Positions 17,467-27,183 are shown, counted from the first letter of the stretch. The stretch is 64,000 nucleotides of DNA from Seramator thermalis (GCF_004138125.1 NZ_RXHS01000005.1:1-64000); one strand, 5' to 3'. Notes: generated by a model not told the origin, from the letters alone. Translations and numbers: made by a program.

Positions 17467-19110
17467 CTAAATTTCTTTATCGAGAAATAAGCCGAATTCA
17501 TTATACCGTTGATAAAGTTTCCGATATACCTCCCGATTTTCGGGTCGAGGATGGTATTCCGACAGATATCCCTTCCCCATTATATTTTGAGCCGATATGA
17601 TATCCTCAAAAATGCCGGCAGCAACAGCCGCACATATCGCAACACCCATCGCTCCCGCTTGTTGTGCGGCAGCTACCTTTATGGGAATCTCCATGATATC
17701 CGAAAGCGTTTGCATAACATAAGGCGATTTGAGAGAAATGCCGCCAACGCCAATAACCTCCGTGATTTTAACCCCTTCCTTTTCAAGATGCTCCATAATG
17801 GCACGCGAACCAAAAGCTGTAGCCTCAACCAGACTCTTATACAATTGTGCAGGTGTTGTCCCCAAAGTTAATCCCGTTATGCCGCCTTTTAATTTTTGAT
17901 CGGCATAAGGCGTACGACGCCCATTTAACCAATCGTTAGCAACAAGATCCAAGGCATTAACCGGCAATTTTTCCGCCGCTTCGGTCAATTTCGGGAGTAT
18001 TCGTCCGATAACATTTTCTTTATCATCCTTTTTTACATTATCGGGCAGTAAATCGAGCGTCCAAGATAAAACATCTCTAAACCATGCATATACATCACCA
18101 AAAGCAGACTGTCCGGCTTCGAACCCAATAAATCCGGGAATAACTGAACCGTCAATCTGCCCACTAATACCCGGTATAAGTTTATCCTTAACATCCTCTT
18201 TAGGTATTACCACAATATCGCAGGTAGAAGTGCCGATAATCTTCACCATCGCATAGGGTTTGATCTCAGCGCCGATTGCCCCTGCATGAGCATCAAGAAT
18301 CCCAACCGATATTTCTACAGATTGCGGCAATCCCAAGCGGTCCGACCACTCTTTTGTGAGTTTGCCGGCACTCATATCACTGGTGCATGTTTTTTTGCTT
18401 AAATGCCTTGCAAAATCGCCAAGCAACGGATCAAGCACCAAAAGAAAATCCGGTGAAGGATAACCACCCCATTCTTCCGCCCACATACATTTATGCCCTG
18501 CAGCACAACGACTGCGTTTCACCTTTTCGGGCTTCAAGTTTCCCGTCAGCAAGGCAGGCATCCAGTCACAATGCTCAATAACCGAATAGGCATCTTTTCG
18601 AATATCTTTATTCGTGCGTATAACATGCAATGCCTTTGCCCAAAACCATTCGGAGGAATAAATGCCACCCGAACGCGAAGTAAAATCCGTTTGCCAGCGA
18701 TGGGACAACTCATTGATTTCGTTCGCCTCCTGAATAGAAGTATGATCTTTCCACAAAATAAACATCGCATCGGGATCATCGGCATACTGAGGCAATAATG
18801 CCAACGGCATGCCATTCTCATCCGTCAAACAAGGTGTACTGCCGGTAGTGTCAATGCCCATCGCTACAATTTGCTGTTGCTCGTCGGAAGTAAGCTTCGA
18901 CAATACCCCATGAACGACTTCTTCCAACGAATCGATATAATCCTGCGGATGCTGACGATACTGATTTTTTGAAGCATCGCAATACAATCCTTTCTTCCAT
19001 CGAGGATAAAAGGCTGTATGGTCAGCAATTTCTTTACCTGACGTTGTATCGACTACTATCGCACGACAGGAATCCGTGCCGTAATCTATGCCTATTACCA
19101 ATTTGTCCAT
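17467..19110 (-). CDS. araB: AraB-type ribulokinase, predicted to phosphorylate D-ribulose
   Basis: This 547-residue FGGY kinase starts with the phosphate-binding IGIDYGTDSCRAIVVD and contains CDASKNQYRQHP, DTTGSTPC and GGISLKSPYVMQ, all typical of ribulokinases. AraB enzymes accept both L- and D-ribulose. No L-arabinose isomerase (araA) or epimerase (araD) lies nearby, while a FucI-type isomerase, which makes D-ribulose from D-arabinose, and FucP are in the same operon. I therefore infer D-ribulose as the substrate, giving D-ribulose 5-phosphate for the pentose phosphate pathway. It is the last gene of the operon, 26 bp after fucP. No clear terminator is visible in the 71-bp convergent gap to 17395. 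Confidence 0.87.
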   Translation of the reverse strand: MDKLVIGIDYGTDSCRAIVVDTTSGKEIADHTAFYPRWKKGLYCDASKNQYRQHPQDYIDSLEEVVHGVLSKLTSDEQQQIVAMGIDTTGSTPCLTDENGMPLALLPQYADDPDAMFILWKDHTSIQEANEINELSHRWQTDFTSRSGGIYSSEWFWAKALHVIRTNKDIRKDAYSVIEHCDWMPALLTGNLKPEKVKRSRCAAGHKCMWAEEWGGYPSPDFLLVLDPLLGDFARHLSKKTCTSDMSAGKLTKEWSDRLGLPQSVEISVGILDAHAGAIGAEIKPYAMVKIIGTSTCDIVVIPKEDVKDKLIPGISGQIDGSVIPGFIGFEAGQSAFGDVYAWFRDVLSWTLDLLPDNVKKDDKENVIGRILPKLTEAAEKLPVNALDLVANDWLNGRRTPYADQKLKGGITGLTLGTTPAQLYKSLVEATAFGSRAIMEHLEKEGVKITEVIGVGGISLKSPYVMQTLSDIMEIPIKVAAAQQAGAMGVAICAAVAAGIFEDIISAQNIMGKGYLSEYHPRPENREVYRKLYQRYNEFGLFLDKEI

Positions 19111-19136
19111 GAATCTTCTCTTTTTAATATTGAAAT

Positions 19137-20609
19137 CTATGCCTGTTTATTTTTTTCATCGGAAACAAACCGTACCTCTTTTTCGCGGGCAATGGTGAAA
19201 CTATAAACAGTGATAATAATGAAAGCGATAGCCGGAACCCAGTAGGCAAATTTTATGTTTCCCGATTGATCGGAAAGAATACCCTGGATTTGCGTCAAAA
19301 GAGCAGCTCCTGCAATAGCCATCACCATGCCTGATCCGGCAATCTTGGTATCTTCGCCCAAGCCTCTCATGCCAATACCGTAAATGGTGGGAAACATAAG
19401 CGACATGCATCCCGATATTCCCATTAGGGCATAGACTCCGACAAAACCCGAAGCATAAATGGCCGTAATCGAACAAATAACCGCCAGTACAGCCAAAGCA
19501 GAAAGGAGGTTAACCGGTTTGGTGTATTTCATCAACCACGTGCATATGAAACGGCCTGCCACGAAAAGAATGAGCGATAGAATATAATATGTTGCACCCG
19601 CTTGTTCCGCTGTCCTTGGTAATAGAGCATCCAATCCGATCCAGTCACAAAAACCATAAAAAGTGCCGGCAACAGGTTCAATACCACGTAAAGCGCCGAT
19701 AATTGCCTCGGAAGAAGGATTATTCCCTAATCCTGCAATGATCGCATCGAAATTCAATTGCTGCATCACATAACGAATAATAAACGACCATACCGCAATT
19801 TGCGCGCCTACATAAAAAAATTGCGCTATTACTCCGCCAACATAGTTCTTATTCCTTTTTAACCGATTAAAAGTAGCTTTCAGATTCAACGTTTTATCCT
19901 CGTCTTGAGCTCTCGGCATTTTTGTAAAAAATATAGACAGAAAGAGAATCAGCATTACCAGTCCCAATGCCAAATATGCCATGGTAACCGCATGAAGTTC
20001 CGTTCGCTGTATAGTTAACAGTTCTGTTTGGTTCAAAATTGCCCTATCTGAAGCACTCATTGTATTGAGCTGCGATAATACGAATATTTGACTAGTAATT
20101 ACTCCAGTTAACGCACCAAAAGGATTAAACGATTGAGAAAAATTCAATCTTCTTGTAGCCGTAAAAGGATCTCCCAACGCATAAACGTATGAGTTGGCAG
20201 AGGTTTCCAGAATAGAAAGCCCGGCAAATAATACAAAAATGGCAAAAAGATACATGGCAAAACAGAAAAATTTATTGATGCCGATCGTCAACATTGCGGG
20301 ATAAAACAACAGCGAACCCGTTATACAAAATCCCAAGCCCAATAGAACTCCCGATTTAAAGGTGTGCTTCTTGATAAACATTGCTGCAGGAAGAGCAAAA
20401 CATCCATATCCCAACAAATAACAAACCACCTGAATCCATGCTGTCTGTGTATCGGTAAGACTCATGATACGCTTGAAAGCCGCAAGCATGGTATCCGTCA
20501 TATTATTGGGTACCGCCCAGATAAAAAACAAGGAGGTAAGTAGAATGAACGGGAAAACGATCCCTTCGGGAACCAACCGATGCTTTTCTAAATGATTATT
20601 CGAATTCAT
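19137..20609 (-). CDS. fucP: FucP-type sugar:H+ symporter, predicted D-arabinose uptake
   Basis: This 490-residue major-facilitator protein has about 12 membrane segments. The N-terminus FFIWAVPNNMTDTML and the ETSANSYVYALG segment correspond to the two acidic residues that drive proton-coupled transport in E. coli FucP. E. coli FucP carries both L-fucose and D-arabinose. Because fucose-specific aldolase genes are missing here and D-arabinan hydrolases are present, D-arabinose is the likelier cargo. It lies 26 bp before the kinase and 15 bp after the mutarotase-like lipoprotein gene. Confidence 0.87.
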   Translation of the reverse strand: MNSNNHLEKHRLVPEGIVFPFILLTSLFFIWAVPNNMTDTMLAAFKRIMSLTDTQTAWIQVVCYLLGYGCFALPAAMFIKKHTFKSGVLLGLGFCITGSLLFYPAMLTIGINKFFCFAMYLFAIFVLFAGLSILETSANSYVYALGDPFTATRRLNFSQSFNPFGALTGVITSQIFVLSQLNTMSASDRAILNQTELLTIQRTELHAVTMAYLALGLVMLILFLSIFFTKMPRAQDEDKTLNLKATFNRLKRNKNYVGGVIAQFFYVGAQIAVWSFIIRYVMQQLNFDAIIAGLGNNPSSEAIIGALRGIEPVAGTFYGFCDWIGLDALLPRTAEQAGATYYILSLILFVAGRFICTWLMKYTKPVNLLSALAVLAVICSITAIYASGFVGVYALMGISGCMSLMFPTIYGIGMRGLGEDTKIAGSGMVMAIAGAALLTQIQGILSDQSGNIKFAYWVPAIAFIIITVYSFTIAREKEVRFVSDEKNKQA

Positions 20610-20624
20610 ATCCTTTATGTCCTA

Positions 20625-21872
20625 TCAAAATATGTGTTTTACTTTATCGATGCCTACTCCCAATAATTTTTCACAGATAGGTGACAAAACCGGTTCATCG
20701 CCAACAAAATGAAAAACATGATGCTGATGTGAGAGCGATCCGCCAGGTTTTAAAAATGCGGCAGGCGAACAACTTTCCAGTTCGAGGAAAGGCCCCATAA
20801 TGCTGCCATCTTCCAGGGGACCATCATTATAAGCATTCAAGGCATCCCCAAATAGTGGATCTTTTTTTGGATTCCACTCCTGGTTGAGGTAAATTTTCGA
20901 AGGATCAACGTCAAAAGTTACGATTGTCAGTCGCTTCGAAATAGGATCGTAATTACCGGCTATCCCTTTTGTCCGTTTTGCATTCATTCCTATTTTACTG
21001 CGGTATTTCCCATCCGTTTTCAAATAAAGAATTCCGCCTTCATCTCTCAAGCGATCGGGAGGAATTTCGCCAAAATAATCGGTAGTGGCTACTTTCCCTA
21101 GTTCTTTTTCGTCGCCTTCTCGATAAGGCACAATGGTGATGGCTGAATCTGATGGATGAAACATATCGAGCATCCAGATACAAACGGTGCCGGTTTTGGG
21201 TGTCCATTCAAAATCGTTTTTATTGGTAATTTTGTTATCGGTCGTGTAAGCAACGACACTTACTTCTCCCGGTAAGGATAGGGAAAGTAGCTGAGAGATA
21301 ACCGATTCGGGAAGCAACGATATTTTTCTTTCTACATTTACTTTCAGTAGGTTACCTTGATAATTTTTCAGTTCCATGTCTTTGGTAAACATAGCCTCCT
21401 TTTGCGAAACATGCTCAACCTGCCAAGTTTCGATATCAAATCCTTTCGGTGTATGCCAATTATCGTAAATTTGTTCAACGCCAGGTTCGAAAAAAATAGA
21501 ATATTTACCCCCTTCAGGGCCTAACCAAAGTCGGTTCTCGCCACCATAGCCATTCATATGTTCGTCGATTACGCCGGAATCGAATACCTTGTAGTTGACG
21601 AAACCGAGACTTCTTCCATCCAATCCGTTTGCCGTAGAAGTAAATACTTTAGCCTGATATTTTGCCGAAACAATCACCTGTGCTTTTTCATCATCCGATT
21701 TGAGCATAATCAAGCTGTCTTTTTCCGAGAGATAATTCAAATCATACCCGAAAGTTCCTTTTTCATACGTTTTCTTCATATTTTCTGACGTTTTTTTATT
21801 GCCTATGCAGGAGAAAAACATTATTCCCCCCATAGCTACCGGTAAAATAAAATTTACATAATTCATTTTCAT
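20625..21872 (-). CDS. Mutarotase-like lipoprotein (DUF6786-type), function unknown
   Basis: This 415-residue protein has a lipoprotein signal ending in MFFSC (cysteine at about residue 22), so it is membrane-anchored. The body is beta-rich, and segments such as GYGGENRLWLGPEGG and a late HHVFHF resemble galactose mutarotase/aldose-epimerase folds. I believe it belongs to the Bacteroidetes family DUF6786, from memory. A role in anomer conversion of released sugars, or as a sugar-binding or cleaving protein, would fit its place between hydrolases and the permease. No catalytic residue can be assigned with confidence. Confidence 0.65.
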   Translation of the reverse strand: MKMNYVNFILPVAMGGIMFFSCIGNKKTSENMKKTYEKGTFGYDLNYLSEKDSLIMLKSDDEKAQVIVSAKYQAKVFTSTANGLDGRSLGFVNYKVFDSGVIDEHMNGYGGENRLWLGPEGGKYSIFFEPGVEQIYDNWHTPKGFDIETWQVEHVSQKEAMFTKDMELKNYQGNLLKVNVERKISLLPESVISQLLSLSLPGEVSVVAYTTDNKITNKNDFEWTPKTGTVCIWMLDMFHPSDSAITIVPYREGDEKELGKVATTDYFGEIPPDRLRDEGGILYLKTDGKYRSKIGMNAKRTKGIAGNYDPISKRLTIVTFDVDPSKIYLNQEWNPKKDPLFGDALNAYNDGPLEDGSIMGPFLELESCSPAAFLKPGGSLSHQHHVFHFVGDEPVLSPICEKLLGVGIDKVKHIF

Positions 21873-21882
21873 TGTGTTAATA

Positions 21883-24006
21883 TCATTTTATAAATCTTTC
21901 AATCTCTCCAAATTTATCCCAAATACGATTATAAGCTTCAGCGGCGGCTCCATTTCCCCAATCGTAAATAGTAAATTCTCCCATCCCAAGACCTTCAGGA
22001 CTTGTTCTTCCATTGTGACCGTAATTTTCCATGGTAAACCCATAATCTTCGGGACCAAAAAAAGGCCATGTCTTTTCCCATTGCACTTTTGTTCTGGGAT
22101 TTTCCGGACAATACATCATTACAAACGATGACTTTAAAGCAGAAATGCCACGTTCATAATATTCCGACATACCTAATAACTCCCCATAACGCAAAATAAT
22201 TTCAGCAAAAAGGCTTCCCCGAGCATCGTTCCATTCGGCGTCGGAATTCATTACTCCAAAACCACCCAAAACATTTACATACATATATGACGGTTGCCAC
22301 GATGCCTGTGTCATCAGCATTTCATCAAGTGTTCGCTGACCATATCGTAAATATATCTTGTCCTTAGTAATCCTATAACATTCATATAAAGCTTCTGCTG
22401 TCCAAAACATGGAAAAATTATTCTGCTTGTAGATATTGTTTCTACCTACTTTTTTGCCTACCAAATGATCCGATCCGTAACGTGAGCAAGACCAGTAGGT
22501 CTCAAAATCCTCCCAACGCCCTACAGGGATGATATTATGGATTACCGCATCCATAGCTTTCAGCGCCGCCTTTTTGTATTCCTGTTTACTGGTCAATTCA
22601 TATAGCTTCAGGAGAAAAGTGACTGACATAGCAGTCTCAGGCGATTCGTTCAAATGATCCATTGGCTTTTGAGTGTGCAAATCAAGCCATACAGGGAAAA
22701 AACCGTTCTCCGACTGAATATTGAGCAACGAGCGGGCATATTGTTCCGCATAGCGAAGCAACCGTTCATCCTTTTCCAGTTCATCATACCAACGGAGCAT
22801 CAATAGTGCTGTCCAGCTCATATCAAGGATATGGAAAGGCGATTCTCTCGGATTCCAGGTATAAGGGTTCCGGTTTGAGTTTCCCCAATAATGGGTATCC
22901 CATCCTTTACTACGGTGATATTTCCTTCCCTCTATTTCCACCTCTTCCATTTCAGTGCCAATAAGTCCGTAGAAAAATCCATTCTTCTGAGGAAAGGAGA
23001 GTGCCAGCTCCTTAGTAAGCTGTGCTTTCTCCATCAACGCGCTATTTCCTGTTCGTCTTGCATAACGGAATAGACCTCCTGCAGAACGCAGGGAGCTAAA
23101 CCATGCCTGGTTCCATACGGAACGGAACTCTCGTTCATTCACCTCTCCCGGATAGTTGGGGCTCTGTGTTACGTTGACAATAAAAACAGGTGCACCCACC
23201 TTGTTTCCATTCAGTTCAAACTCCTGCCATACAGCATCAGCCCAGCTGTTGAACGCCCAGTTGTAGGTATGCTCCACATATCGTTCCAAATCGGCATCTA
23301 CCGGATTCCCGGCCTGATAAAGATCATGTCCCCAACGATCCCAGAAGAAATCGAGCGGCTTTCTGAAAGGGTTTTTAAGTGACACTTCGTCAGTATGCAC
23401 CATCAGGAAAAATCCGATCTCCACTTCTCCTGCCTGATACTCAGCGCCCAATTCACGGACAAACAGGACATGATCGTCGACCCTGCTGTTACTCATCCCC
23501 AATACCAAGCGATTATTTTCAGCATCGAGATCGAGATACCACCTTACCGGAGTTCCCTTTTTCATGATGTCCAGATCGGGAATTAGGGTAATCACTTGTC
23601 GGTCGTCTGCAGCAATCAGCGCCGGAGAACGGAACACATGCTGATCAATGATATGCCGGGGAGTAGGCGTGAGATGGGGTGCCCAATGGAATGAAGGGGA
23701 AAAGTCGGGAGTAACAACCACTTGCCAATCATCCTGCCGTATGGTTTGATTGAGGAAGAAACAGAATTGTATGTGCAGGCAATTCTCGTCCACTACCTCA
23801 ATTTGGCTGATTCCCTTTTCATTTCCCAACAAGTCGTATTGAACCTTACTAATGGTTTTTTGCCACATACTGGGTAACTTCACTTCCATTGGCAACGGCA
23901 GATTTTGCATCTCCGCATTCTGTGCCTGCAATAGGGACGAGAAAACCAAGACTGTAGTCAATACGCTATAAATAAGTCTCTTCATCATTTTCTGGTCTAT
24001 TTTCAC
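21883..24006 (-). CDS. Secreted (alpha/alpha)6-barrel-like protein, candidate new glycosidase
   Basis: This 707-residue exported protein (a start at the second or third methionine is also possible) has a signal peptide ending near LLQAQ. Residues about 30-230 look beta-rich. Residues about 240-690 show repeated helical units of the six-hairpin type: ALMEKAQLTKELALSF, LLRYAEQYARSLLNIQSE, EYKKAALKAMDAVIHN, IYLRYGQRTLDEML. Acidic candidates for catalysis occur in HLNESPETAMS, GRWEDFETYWSCSRYG and YDWGNGAAAEAYNRI. I do not recognise a named GH or lyase family. It lies within a run of D-arabinan enzymes, 8 bp after a GH172 gene and 11 bp before the mutarotase-like gene, so a side-chain or linkage-specific glycosidase is the natural guess. 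Confidence 0.6.
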   Translation of the reverse strand: MKIDQKMMKRLIYSVLTTVLVFSSLLQAQNAEMQNLPLPMEVKLPSMWQKTISKVQYDLLGNEKGISQIEVVDENCLHIQFCFFLNQTIRQDDWQVVVTPDFSPSFHWAPHLTPTPRHIIDQHVFRSPALIAADDRQVITLIPDLDIMKKGTPVRWYLDLDAENNRLVLGMSNSRVDDHVLFVRELGAEYQAGEVEIGFFLMVHTDEVSLKNPFRKPLDFFWDRWGHDLYQAGNPVDADLERYVEHTYNWAFNSWADAVWQEFELNGNKVGAPVFIVNVTQSPNYPGEVNEREFRSVWNQAWFSSLRSAGGLFRYARRTGNSALMEKAQLTKELALSFPQKNGFFYGLIGTEMEEVEIEGRKYHRSKGWDTHYWGNSNRNPYTWNPRESPFHILDMSWTALLMLRWYDELEKDERLLRYAEQYARSLLNIQSENGFFPVWLDLHTQKPMDHLNESPETAMSVTFLLKLYELTSKQEYKKAALKAMDAVIHNIIPVGRWEDFETYWSCSRYGSDHLVGKKVGRNNIYKQNNFSMFWTAEALYECYRITKDKIYLRYGQRTLDEMLMTQASWQPSYMYVNVLGGFGVMNSDAEWNDARGSLFAEIILRYGELLGMSEYYERGISALKSSFVMMYCPENPRTKVQWEKTWPFFGPEDYGFTMENYGHNGRTSPEGLGMGEFTIYDWGNGAAAEAYNRIWDKFGEIERFIK

Positions 24007-24013
24007 AAGTGTT

Positions 24014-25951
24014 CTAATCTATTCTTTCGAGTGTAATCAAATTCAGCTCGAACTGATCGGATTTTCCATTGCTCCTCACATGAAAAGTGATGGAATTTGT
24101 CTGGGATGTAAGTTGAATATCTCCCACATGGATATTCTCCCTGAAAGTCTCTTGGGCTGCTTTAGTCGGTATCCAATCCGAGAGCCTATTCTGCCGTTGC
24201 CATACCTGAAAATCGGCACCACCGGGTTTTTCGTGATAATTGACCAATACCTTGTATTTTCCTTCCGGCACATCCGTGAGCATTACTCTTACCGCACCCT
24301 GCCCGAAGGAAGTAAACATCAACCCTCTATCTAAAATAGCCTGCATCCCTCTGTCGAGAGTGATTTCCATCAACTGCGGAAAATAGACATGGGTAGAAGG
24401 CAGATAAACCTCGCGTAATTCAATAGTAGGTTCCATTTTTTCCTTAAGAGGTTGTGCCGCATAAAAAAATGCTACCGATATGTAATCCACGGGAAAATTA
24501 TTGCCTGATTCGCCGTGCTCTATTCCGTGATAAATCTCTTTCTCGAAAGACAATTTGTCGGAAAGGAAAAAGCGATAACCACCAGTGCGCCCCATAGGCA
24601 ATGAATAATCGAGCGAACCGTGTATGGGCATGCTGATTCCCCTGTCCCAACGATCGAGCAAGGCGTACCATCCTCCGTTATAATAATCTTCCGAACCGGT
24701 GCCATGCAAACGCATTTTTCCATCCACATACGTGGTATCATCACCCTCAAAAAAGAGGGTCATGCCTGGGCGCAGTCCCTGTGCCTGATGAATAGTTCCC
24801 ACGTAATGCCCTTTCCCTTCGATCTCCATAAAGGTATGAAACTGCCCTATTTCGGGCTTTTCTCTTCTCCAAACGGTATAAAATTTTCCCTCATCCTTCA
24901 CATTCCGTCCATTATCGTTATAATACACTTTCACGTTGACCGGTACAGGATTCTGACATACTCCCTCCCTTTCCTTATAGACAAGTTTCATAGAGGCAGA
25001 ACGATCGAAAGGCATAGGCAGGTAACAATAGTTGGAAGTCTCCTGCCGACCCATCAGGATACTGCGCATGGCCGGCTTGCCGTAAGCATATCCGAAGAAA
25101 TCGGCCACAGGGGCATAGATCGCTTCTACCTTTTCATCGTCCCATTTCGCCGAAAGGATAATATCTTTATAAATACCCTCGAACGATGTTCCTCCATCAA
25201 TTTCAAAGCCTACAATACGTCCGGCCGTTTTTTTGTCGAAAAATGTGAACTCCTCACCCGGTTGCAGCGTAAAACTTTTTTGTTCCGTTTCAATTCCGTC
25301 CGACAAACCCGATGTATAATTTTGTACCGTTGGAAAAATGCCGGACCACAACATGCTTATTTCCGACAAAAGCTCTCGGTCGGATTCCGAGAAGTTCCCT
25401 GTCCAACTTTCCACATCCATGCCCGGCAGTTTTCGAGCTTGTATCTGATGGAACATTATCTTTTCTCCTTCAAACACAACCTTCAGTGATTTTTTGAAGG
25501 GGATGGGAATGTAGCAATAATATCCGCCTATTTCGTTTCCGCAAACAGGTTTTACGAACGGATACACCTCTCCCGAGAAGAGATCCATAAACCGAATTTT
25601 CAACCGCGGTATTTTTTCTCCATCGAAATAAAACGACAGTATATCGCTGGTCGGGGTAGGGGTCCAAATCCTGTTTACCACACCGGGCCCTTCAAATTCT
25701 GCAAGGACAAGGTGTGCGTTCTCTTTCCGGACATATGAATATTTTCCCGAAAAACCGTCGTCGTTGCCCCACGTGCGATCGTAGCTCGATTCTTGCTCTA
25801 TAAGTTGATTGTGACGATATGCGGGAAGCAAATCCACTCGTTTTAGTAACGCCAGTTCTTTTCGGAATGTGTGTGTTTGCGAATATGTGTTTAAGCCGCA
25901 AATAAATAGCAATACGACACCCGGAAAAATTTTCAGCGATATCTTTCTCAT
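24014..25951 (-). CDS. GH172 (DUF2961) protein, long form with C-terminal extension
   Basis: This 645-residue exported protein has the GH172/DUF2961 core in its first 450 residues: LAEFEGPGVVNRIWTPTP, PRLKIRFMDLF, CYIPIPFKKSLKV, and the two glutamate segments FFEGDD and GTGSEDYYNGGWY, 19 residues apart. A C-terminal beta-domain of about 150 residues follows, ending in a segment that resembles a carbohydrate-binding fold (SITFHVRSNGKSDQFEL). GH172 includes exo-alpha-D-arabinofuranosidases and difructose-anhydride synthase. The frame runs to 26041, but the start at 25949-25951 (MRKISLKIFPG) gives a proper signal peptide and avoids overlap with the upstream gene. Confidence 0.85.
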   Translation of the reverse strand: MRKISLKIFPGVVLLFICGLNTYSQTHTFRKELALLKRVDLLPAYRHNQLIEQESSYDRTWGNDDGFSGKYSYVRKENAHLVLAEFEGPGVVNRIWTPTPTSDILSFYFDGEKIPRLKIRFMDLFSGEVYPFVKPVCGNEIGGYYCYIPIPFKKSLKVVFEGEKIMFHQIQARKLPGMDVESWTGNFSESDRELLSEISMLWSGIFPTVQNYTSGLSDGIETEQKSFTLQPGEEFTFFDKKTAGRIVGFEIDGGTSFEGIYKDIILSAKWDDEKVEAIYAPVADFFGYAYGKPAMRSILMGRQETSNYCYLPMPFDRSASMKLVYKEREGVCQNPVPVNVKVYYNDNGRNVKDEGKFYTVWRREKPEIGQFHTFMEIEGKGHYVGTIHQAQGLRPGMTLFFEGDDTTYVDGKMRLHGTGSEDYYNGGWYALLDRWDRGISMPIHGSLDYSLPMGRTGGYRFFLSDKLSFEKEIYHGIEHGESGNNFPVDYISVAFFYAAQPLKEKMEPTIELREVYLPSTHVYFPQLMEITLDRGMQAILDRGLMFTSFGQGAVRVMLTDVPEGKYKVLVNYHEKPGGADFQVWQRQNRLSDWIPTKAAQETFRENIHVGDIQLTSQTNSITFHVRSNGKSDQFELNLITLERID

Positions 25952-25965
25952 TATTCCTCGGTTTT

Positions 25966-27138
25966 TTAATTCACTTCTAATTGCTGCCAATCGGGTAATT
26001 GTGGAAATTTGGTATGAGGCTCTTTTTGATACCAAAAACAAGTCGAAGATATATCCGATTTCTGGGGCAAATACCGTCCTCCATGGCGCCAGCCCAAGTC
26101 CTGAATCGTGATGCGCAAATCCTTTTTAAAACGAACAGGATCCATGATGTGCCAGCGATAAAGCCCAAAACGCTGTCCTGCTTTATACGTCAGATCAGGG
26201 GATATTACCTGCACAAGTCCGCTGTAAGGGGTGGTAAAGGTGACATATTTTCCATTCCGGTCGAAATTGTACGAGCCACAAAAATAATCTTCCGTTCCCG
26301 TACCGCAAATCGTAGGAAATTTTGTGTCGCCATCGAGAAAGAATTTGATCTCTCCTTCTCCCCACCAACCATTATTATTCACTTGCCATGCCAGATAAAC
26401 ACCAACAAAATGCCCCGCGCCTTTAACATTATCGATAATCGTATAATCCGACGTTTCGTTCACTTTTGTCCTGCGAAACTGCGCATGAAAATAGGCCGCA
26501 TCATCCGGAACATCGGTAAGTGTGTAGTCTATTTGGTAATAAAGCCGCATTTCGTCCTGATCATTGATATTTTCCATCGTAATCCGGCATTTCTTCCGAA
26601 AAGGCATCGGCCAGTAACAATTAAATGCACTTCCCGGATTGACACAAACGGCAAGCGAATTAAGATGAGCATATTCACCCCATCCCATCCCAAAAAAATC
26701 GCCTACCGGTACTTCAACCGAAGGAGTTTCTTCATCGTCCCAGTAAATACGGACAATGGAAAATCGCCAATTACCGGTAGGTGTCATCCAGATATGCTGA
26801 ATGGCTCCCGGACCGTCAATTTCGGCCAAGGTAATTGTCTCGCCGGGTTTAATAATGATAAAAGGATTAACCTTCCATCCTTGTCCAAGATCTCGTGCTG
26901 CCAAAGAAGCATTGGCCGTATTTCTCGTTGCTTCCGGATCAGGTATGGCCATCCCTCCCTTTCCTTTTTCTCCCGTAAAGTTTTCGGGACTGATCGATCT
27001 TGTTTCGGCATCGGAAAGCCGATGCAGATTTCCCATATTCATATTCAATCCGTTGAACCTTTCATTTTGTCCCAAAAGATTCGTAGATGAAAAAATCAAA
27101 ATAAATAAAAGACTGTAAACAATTGATTTAGATTGCAT
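25966..27138 (-). CDS. GH172 (DUF2961) predicted exo-alpha-D-arabinofuranosidase
   Basis: This 390-residue exported protein has a signal peptide ending near NLLGQ. The GH172 core is complete: ITLAEIDGPGAIQHIWMTP, SVEVPVGDFFGMGWGEY, CYWPMPFRKKCRI, and the two glutamates in GEGEIKFFLDGD and GTGTEDYFCGSYNF. Known members cleave terminal alpha-D-arabinofuranosyl residues. It overlaps neither neighbour: 14 bp to the next GH172 and 45 bp from GH116. The compact size fits the hexamer-forming GH172 enzymes. Confidence 0.88.
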   Translation of the reverse strand: MQSKSIVYSLLFILIFSSTNLLGQNERFNGLNMNMGNLHRLSDAETRSISPENFTGEKGKGGMAIPDPEATRNTANASLAARDLGQGWKVNPFIIIKPGETITLAEIDGPGAIQHIWMTPTGNWRFSIVRIYWDDEETPSVEVPVGDFFGMGWGEYAHLNSLAVCVNPGSAFNCYWPMPFRKKCRITMENINDQDEMRLYYQIDYTLTDVPDDAAYFHAQFRRTKVNETSDYTIIDNVKGAGHFVGVYLAWQVNNNGWWGEGEIKFFLDGDTKFPTICGTGTEDYFCGSYNFDRNGKYVTFTTPYSGLVQVISPDLTYKAGQRFGLYRWHIMDPVRFKKDLRITIQDLGWRHGGRYLPQKSDISSTCFWYQKEPHTKFPQLPDWQQLEVN

Positions 27139-27183
27139 AATAAAAAAAATTTATAGTGAATTAATACTCAAACTTCTATTTTA

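Noticed and set aside
24620-25489. 289-codon plus-strand frame opposite the long GH172 gene
   Set aside because: It is a shadow of a well-supported gene and shows no recognisable motif.
25999-27090. 363-codon plus-strand frame opposite a GH172 gene
   Set aside because: It is a shadow frame of the minus-strand gene, with a composition rich in K, R and I and no domain.
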